From NCBI GenBank assembly GCA_905373085.1, contig CAJPRR010000080.1:1-10131 (forward strand): 10,131 bases of DNA, given 5' to 3'. Of this stretch, positions 6,719-10,131 are shown in pieces. Positions within the stretch are counted from its first letter, which is position 1. Each line of letters opens with the position of its first letter. The notes under the pieces were generated by a model that was not told the DNA's origin, did no database searches, and was given only the letters and a program-made list of their open reading frames with translations. Origin of the DNA: an uncultured Selenomonas sp. GTDB lineage: Bacteria; Bacillota; Negativicutes; Selenomonadales; Selenomonadaceae. Made by a program: the position numbers and the translations under genes.

Positions 6719-6734
6719 ATAGTAATTTTACTAT
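6719..6734 (-). promoter_or_regulatory. Palindromic operator candidate at the znuA transcription start
   Basis: ATAGTAA-TT-TTACTAT is a perfect 7-2-7 palindrome placed 5 bp downstream of the znuA -10 box, covering the predicted start of transcription. The position fits repression by a metal sensor (Zur/Fur family or MntR), as is usual for such genes. The sequence is not an exact match to the known B. subtilis Zur box, so the regulator is inferred only. Confidence 0.55.
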
Positions 6735-6739
6735 TTGAT

Positions 6740-6768
6740 AGAATAGCACAGGAGGGCTTGTTTGACAA
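6740..6768 (-). promoter_or_regulatory. Sigma-70-type promoter of znuA
   Basis: Minus strand: -35 TTGTCA (6768-6763, five of six) and -10 TATTCT (6745-6740, four of six) are separated by exactly 17 bp. The predicted start of transcription is near 6733, giving a leader of about 64 nt. Confidence 0.7.
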
Positions 6769-6770
6769 GC
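6756..6770. repeat. Inverted repeat over the znuA -35 box
   Basis: GCTTGT-TTG-ACAAGC is a perfect 6-bp inverted repeat with a 3-nt centre. It covers the znuA -35 box and, on the plus strand, contains an exact TTGACA. It may be a second operator or a by-product of the promoter boxes. Confidence 0.45.
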
Positions 6771-6859
6771 TTATTTTTCAAAGGTATGTATCAAGGGGCT
6801 TTCCGTGGGAGGTTTTATTCTTGGCGTTTTTGCCTTCATGGCGCGATCGGTTTCATCTT

Positions 6860-6901
6860 AAAAATTTGCCCTCAAAAGTTACATCCCTCAAAAAATTTGC
6901 C
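6860..6901. repeat. Pair of 11-bp direct repeats upstream of the pheS promoter
   Basis: AAAAATTTGCC occurs at 6860-6870 and again at 6891-6901, 31 bp apart (about three helical turns). CCCTCAAAA also occurs twice (6869-6877 and 6885-6893). The second long copy overlaps the predicted pheS -35 box. Confidence 0.6.
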
Positions 6902-6925
6902 TTTTCTTCCCTTCTGTAATATACT
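6897..6925 (+). promoter_or_regulatory. Probable sigma-70-type promoter of pheST
   Basis: TTGCCT (6897-6902, four of six) and TATACT (6920-6925, five of six) are separated by 17 bp. The predicted start near 6932 gives a pheS leader of about 130 nt. It is the best promoter match on the plus strand in this gap. Confidence 0.65.
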
Positions 6926-6946
6926 TTTATCAGTATTGCAACAATA

Positions 6947-7062
6947 ATGAACGGTTGGGCGCGATGCCCCGAGGCGCTTGGGGGGCGACATGAACCTTCG
7001 CCGCTGGCGGGAGCGGAGGTCTTTGGCTTTGCCGTTTTGCAGCTTGGGAGGTCATTTCATCT
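6947..7062 (+). promoter_or_regulatory. GC-rich structured 5' leader of pheS
   Basis: The leader is far more GC-rich than the promoter before it and can fold into successive hairpins: GGGC/GCCC (6957-6969); CCCCGAG/CTTGGGG (6967-6983, one wobble), which overlaps the first; GGCGA/TCGCC (6984-7002); and CCGCT/AGCGG (7001-7016), which competes with the third. A ribosome binding site GGGAGG (7046-7051) follows. There is no T-box consensus and no hairpin with a T-run, so neither a T-box nor a standard attenuator is supported. A regulatory role is inferred from the structure alone. Confidence 0.4.
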
Positions 7063-8091
7063 ATGGAAGGCAAGATAGCGAAGATTCGCGAGGACGCCGT
7101 CGCAGCCATCGAAGCGGCGGGCGTGACGCTCGCAGATCTTGACGGCATCCGCGTCAAGGTGTTCGGCAAGAAGGGCGAACTGACGGCAATCCAGCGCGGT
7201 ATGGGAAAGCTCGACCCTGTGGAGAGGCCGCGTCTCGGGCAGATCGTCAATGAGGCGCGCGCGGCGATCGAAAGCGCGTTGGAGAAGAAGCGTGCGGCGC
7301 TTGCCGAAGAGGCGCTTGCCGCGAAGCTTGCAGGCGAGAAGATCGACGTGACGCTTCCCGGGCGGCGCGAGCCTCTGGGGCATCTGCATCCTCTGACGGT
7401 CACGATGGAGCGCATCAAGAGCATCTTCATGGCGATGGGCTACAGCGTCGAAGAGGGGCCGGAAATCGAGCGTGACCACTACAATTTCGAGGCGCTGAAC
7501 CTGCCGAAGGATCATCCGGCGCGCGATATGCAGGATTCCTTCTACATCACGGAGGACATCCTCATGCGTACGCACACCTCTCCCGTGCAGGCGCGCACGA
7601 TGCAGGCGCACGAGCCGAATTCGCCGATCCGCATGATCGCTCCCGGCCGGGTCTATCGCCGCGACGATTACGACGCGACGCACTCGCCGATGTTCACGCA
7701 GGTCGAGGGGCTTGTCGTCGACAAGGGCATTCGCTTCTCCGACCTCAAGGGAACGCTCGAAGACTTTCTGCGTCAGATTTTCGATGAAAAGGCTCGCGTG
7801 CGCTTTCGTCCGAGCTTCTTCCCGTTCACCGAGCCGAGCACGGAGGTTGACATCTCGTGCGTCATGTGTCACGGCGAGGGCTGCCGCGTCTGCAAGGGCA
7901 CGGGCTGGCTGGAGATCCTCGGTGCGGGCATGGTGCATCCGAACGTCCTCAAGATGAGCGGCTACGATCCCGAGAAGGTCGCGGGCTTCGCCTTCGGCAT
8001 GGGGGTCGAGCGCATCGCCATGCTTTCCTACGGCATCGACGATCTGCGGCTCTTCTATGACAACGATGTGCGTTTCTTGCATCAGTTCTGA
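7063..8091 (+). CDS. pheS: Phenylalanyl-tRNA synthetase alpha subunit
   Basis: This is the catalytic alpha chain of the cytoplasmic (alpha-beta)2 enzyme that charges tRNA-Phe. At 342 residues it is full length for the family. Residues 1-90 form the N-terminal coiled coil that contacts the tRNA. The class II catalytic core follows, with motif 2 around RMIAPGRVYRRDDYDATHSPMF (190-211, key residues R196 and R199-R200) and motif 3 at GFAFGMGVERIAML (308-321). A310 in GFAFG lies at the phenylalanine-pocket alanine known from E. coli PheS. A four-cysteine knuckle CxxCx4CxxC (C266, C269, C274, C277) precedes GTGWLEILGAGMVHP; it is common in Firmicutes enzymes and absent from E. coli. The ATG lies 11 nt after GGGAGG. 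pheT begins 17 bp after the stop, so the two are surely an operon. Confidence 0.98.
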   Translation: MEGKIAKIREDAVAAIEAAGVTLADLDGIRVKVFGKKGELTAIQRGMGKLDPVERPRLGQIVNEARAAIESALEKKRAALAEEALAAKLAGEKIDVTLPGRREPLGHLHPLTVTMERIKSIFMAMGYSVEEGPEIERDHYNFEALNLPKDHPARDMQDSFYITEDILMRTHTSPVQARTMQAHEPNSPIRMIAPGRVYRRDDYDATHSPMFTQVEGLVVDKGIRFSDLKGTLEDFLRQIFDEKARVRFRPSFFPFTEPSTEVDISCVMCHGEGCRVCKGTGWLEILGAGMVHPNVLKMSGYDPEKVAGFAFGMGVERIAMLSYGIDDLRLFYDNDVRFLHQF

Positions 8092-8094
8092 GGG

Positions 8095-8099
8095 GGAGG
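8095..8099 (+). promoter_or_regulatory. Ribosome binding site of pheT
   Basis: GGAGG within a G-run starts 4 nt after the pheS stop and lies 9 nt before the pheT ATG, which supports the start at 8109. Confidence 0.85.
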
Positions 8100-8108
8100 A
8101 AAAGTTTC

Positions 8109-10131
8109 ATGCAGGTATCGATCGAATGGCTTCATGACTATATAGATTTCAAGGAGACGGCGGAAGAACTCGCCGACAAATACACGATGGCGGGCGTGCC
8201 CGTGGAGAATGTCGTGCGTGCGGACAGCGGACTGGACAAGGTCGTCACGGGACGCATCGAAAAGCTTGAACCGAATCCCGACTCCGACCATCTTCTCGTC
8301 TGCCAGATAAATGTCGGGCAAAAGGAACTCGTCACGATTCAGACGGGCGCGGACAACGTGCATGAAGGCGACATCGTTCCCGTCGCGCTCGTCGGCGCGC
8401 ATCTGCCGAACGGCTTGAAGATTGCGAAGGGCAAACTGCGCGGCATCGTGTCGAACGGCATGCTTTGCTCCGCCGGCGAACTGAAGCTCGATGAATCGAA
8501 ACTGACAGAGGAGCAAAAGAACGGCATCTACATCCTGCCGCCCGATACACCCGTAGGGATTCCGGCGAGCAAGGCATTGGGACTCGACGGCGTCATACTG
8601 GAATTCGAGCTTACGGCGAACCGCGGCGACTGCTTCAGCGTCTTGGGCCTTGTGCGCGAAGCTGCCGTGCTCACGGGAGGCGAGGCGAAGTTCCCTGAGA
8701 TTCGCGTCGAAGAAGACGCATCTGTCAGGGCTTCTGATCTCATCGAGATCGGCATAGCGGCGCCCGAGCTTTGCAGCCGCTTCTCCGCGCGCGTCCTGCA
8801 GAACGTCAAGATCGCGCCGTCGCCCGCATGGATGGTGAAGCGGCTGGAAGATGCAGGCATACGCGCCATCAACAATGTCGTCGACGTCACGAACTTCGTC
8901 ATGCTGGAGCTCGGCCAGCCCATGCACGCCTATGATTGGGCGCAGATCGCGGGGAAGAAGCTCACGGCGCGGCTCGCGGCAAAAGGAGAGGAACTCCATA
9001 CGCTTGACGATTCCTCGCGCCGCGCCAAGGGAACGGAACTTGTCATCGCCGATGCGGAAAAGGCTGCGGGTCTTGCCGGCGTCATGGGCGGTCTGGAATC
9101 GGAAGTCACCGACGCGACGCAGACCGTCGTCTTGGAGGCTGCCGCGTTCAACGGCGCGAGCATTCGCCGCACGAGCCGCGCTCTCGGCCTTCGCTCCGAG
9201 GCGTCGGGGCGCTTCGAGCGCGGCGTTGACGTCGCGCATACGGTGCGTGCGCTCGATCGTGCAGCGCAGCTCCTGCAGCAGATGGGCGCCTGCACGGTTG
9301 CCTCGGGCGTCGTCGACGTATATCCGATGCCCAAGGCACCTGTGGAAGTCACTTTCACCGCGGCGGCGGTCAATGCGCGTCTCGGCACGGAGATCGAAGG
9401 TGCGGAGATGAAGCGCATCCTCGAAAAACTCGGCTTCGCCGTGCGCGAGGAGAGCAGCTCGTACATCGCAGGCGTGCCCTCGTGGCGCAGCGATGTGGCC
9501 TTGATGGAGGACATCTCTGAAGAAGTCGCGCGCATCCACGGCTACGACAAGATTGCCGCGACGCGCCCGCGCGGCGAAGCCGTGCAGGGACGCCAGAGCG
9601 AGCGGCTCGCATTCATCGGCCGCATCAAGGAGATTCTCACAGGACTCGGCATGACGGAAACCGTGTCTTTCAGCTTCACGCATCCGAGCATGTTCGACAA
9701 GATGCAGGTGCCGCAGGCGAGCGCCCTACGCCGCGCCGTGCCCATCATGAATCCGCTGACGGACGAATATCCGCTCGTGCGCACGACGCTCCTTTCCAGC
9801 CTCTTGGAAAACGCACAGCGCAACTTCTCGCGCAAGAACGAAGATCTGCGCCTCTTCGAGGTCGCGCCGATCTTCGTGCCGAAGGAACTGCCCGTGACGG
9901 AGCAGCCCGAGGAAATCATAAAGCTTGCAGGGCTTCTTGCAGGCAGGCGTCATCCGATCGGCTGGAATCAGGACAATGAAGCCGTCGACTTCTACGACGT
10001 CAAGGGCGTCGTGGAAGAACTCCTCGCACGCCTTTCCATCGCCAACTATACGGTGGAAAGCGGCGAACACTTCGCACTGCATCCGGGGAAGACGGCATTC
10101 TTCAAGAAGGGCAGGGAGGTCATCGCCGTGC
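8109..10131 (+). CDS. pheT: Phenylalanyl-tRNA synthetase beta subunit, 3' truncated by the window end
   Basis: The beta chain completes the phenylalanyl-tRNA synthetase tetramer, binds tRNA and edits misacylated Tyr-tRNA-Phe. The frame stays open from the ATG to the last base (674 codons); the family is about 800 residues, so roughly the last 120-140, including the C-terminal anticodon-binding (FDX-ACB) domain, lie beyond the window. Visible in order: N-terminal MQVSIEWLHDYIDF; the EMAP-like tRNA-binding domain (about 40-150; NPDSDHLLVCQINVG, GMLCSAGELKL); ELTANRGDC of the B1/B3 junction; the B3/B4 editing domain with GQPMHAYDW (H276) and GVMGG; RFERGVD (368-374); the B5 domain with WRSDV (459-463) followed by MEDISEEVARIHGYDKI; and the start of the catalytic-like domain (SFSFTHPSMF, NPLTDEYPLVRTTLL, LRLFEVAPIF). 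No frameshift is seen. It follows pheS by 17 bp with a strong GGAGG. Confidence 0.97.
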   Translation, partial: MQVSIEWLHDYIDFKETAEELADKYTMAGVPVENVVRADSGLDKVVTGRIEKLEPNPDSDHLLVCQINVGQKELVTIQTGADNVHEGDIVPVALVGAHLPNGLKIAKGKLRGIVSNGMLCSAGELKLDESKLTEEQKNGIYILPPDTPVGIPASKALGLDGVILEFELTANRGDCFSVLGLVREAAVLTGGEAKFPEIRVEEDASVRASDLIEIGIAAPELCSRFSARVLQNVKIAPSPAWMVKRLEDAGIRAINNVVDVTNFVMLELGQPMHAYDWAQIAGKKLTARLAAKGEELHTLDDSSRRAKGTELVIADAEKAAGLAGVMGGLESEVTDATQTVVLEAAAFNGASIRRTSRALGLRSEASGRFERGVDVAHTVRALDRAAQLLQQMGACTVASGVVDVYPMPKAPVEVTFTAAAVNARLGTEIEGAEMKRILEKLGFAVREESSSYIAGVPSWRSDVALMEDISEEVARIHGYDKIAATRPRGEAVQGRQSERLAFIGRIKEILTGLGMTETVSFSFTHPSMFDKMQVPQASALRRAVPIMNPLTDEYPLVRTTLLSSLLENAQRNFSRKNEDLRLFEVAPIFVPKELPVTEQPEEIIKLAGLLAGRRHPIGWNQDNEAVDFYDVKGVVEELLARLSIANYTVESGEHFALHPGKTAFFKKGREVIAV

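Noticed and set aside
6670..6768. Longer ZnuA starting at an ATG at 6768
   Set aside because: The extra 33 residues are translated from the promoter, operator and leader hairpin, and would bury the lipoprotein signal peptide behind a non-signal extension.
6926..7062. T-box riboswitch ahead of pheST
   Set aside because: No GGGTGGNACCGCG-like T-box sequence, no specifier-type stem and no terminator hairpin with a T-run were found.
8082..9683. 533-codon open frame antisense to pheT, and a similar 341-codon one antisense to pheS
   Set aside because: The plus-strand frames encode unmistakable PheS and PheT. The antisense frames are long only because the G+C-rich codons leave few stops on the other strand.

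Overview
This window looks like an ordinary chromosomal housekeeping segment from a GC-rich, Firmicutes-type bacterium. A Selenomonas-like Negativicute is my best guess. That is an inference from several things: strong AGGAGG-type ribosome binding sites, use of GTG and TTG starts, G+C-rich codon use with A+T-rich intergenic gaps, a lipoprotein zinc-binding protein, and a PheS carrying a Cys-rich knuckle typical of Firmicutes. No rRNA, tRNA, CRISPR array or insertion sequence was found.

Layout: (1) 1-2720 (+), the C-terminal ~905 codons of isoleucyl-tRNA synthetase, cut by the window start and of the eukaryote-like IleS2 type; 18 bp later, 2739-3164 (+), a short TrmO/TsaA-family tRNA methyltransferase, probably in the same operon. 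(2) A 319-bp gap with a weak candidate terminator, then 3484-4545 (+), an HD-GYP domain protein (probable cyclic-di-GMP phosphodiesterase) with altered signature residues. (3) A 21-bp perfect hairpin that probably works as a bidirectional terminator separates it from a convergent, intact tyrosine recombinase (4623-5603, -), which has its own good promoter. (4) A strong terminator, then a lipoprotein of the ZnuA/AdcA family (5770-6669, -), with a promoter overlapped by a palindromic operator-like site. No permease or ATPase genes lie beside it in the window. (5) A ~390-bp divergent intergenic region carrying the znuA promoter, short repeats and a probable pheST promoter followed by a GC-rich structured leader. 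(6) pheS (7063-8091, +) and pheT (8109 to the window end, +, 3' truncated), encoding the two phenylalanyl-tRNA synthetase subunits.

Three of the five operon-level units serve translation (Ile and Phe charging, t6A37 methylation). Between them sit a second-messenger enzyme, a solitary recombinase and a metal-uptake binding protein. I do not see a clearly novel multi-gene system. The items most worth a second look are the isolated recombinase, the control region between znuA and pheS, the IleS2-type synthetase and the HD-GYP variant.
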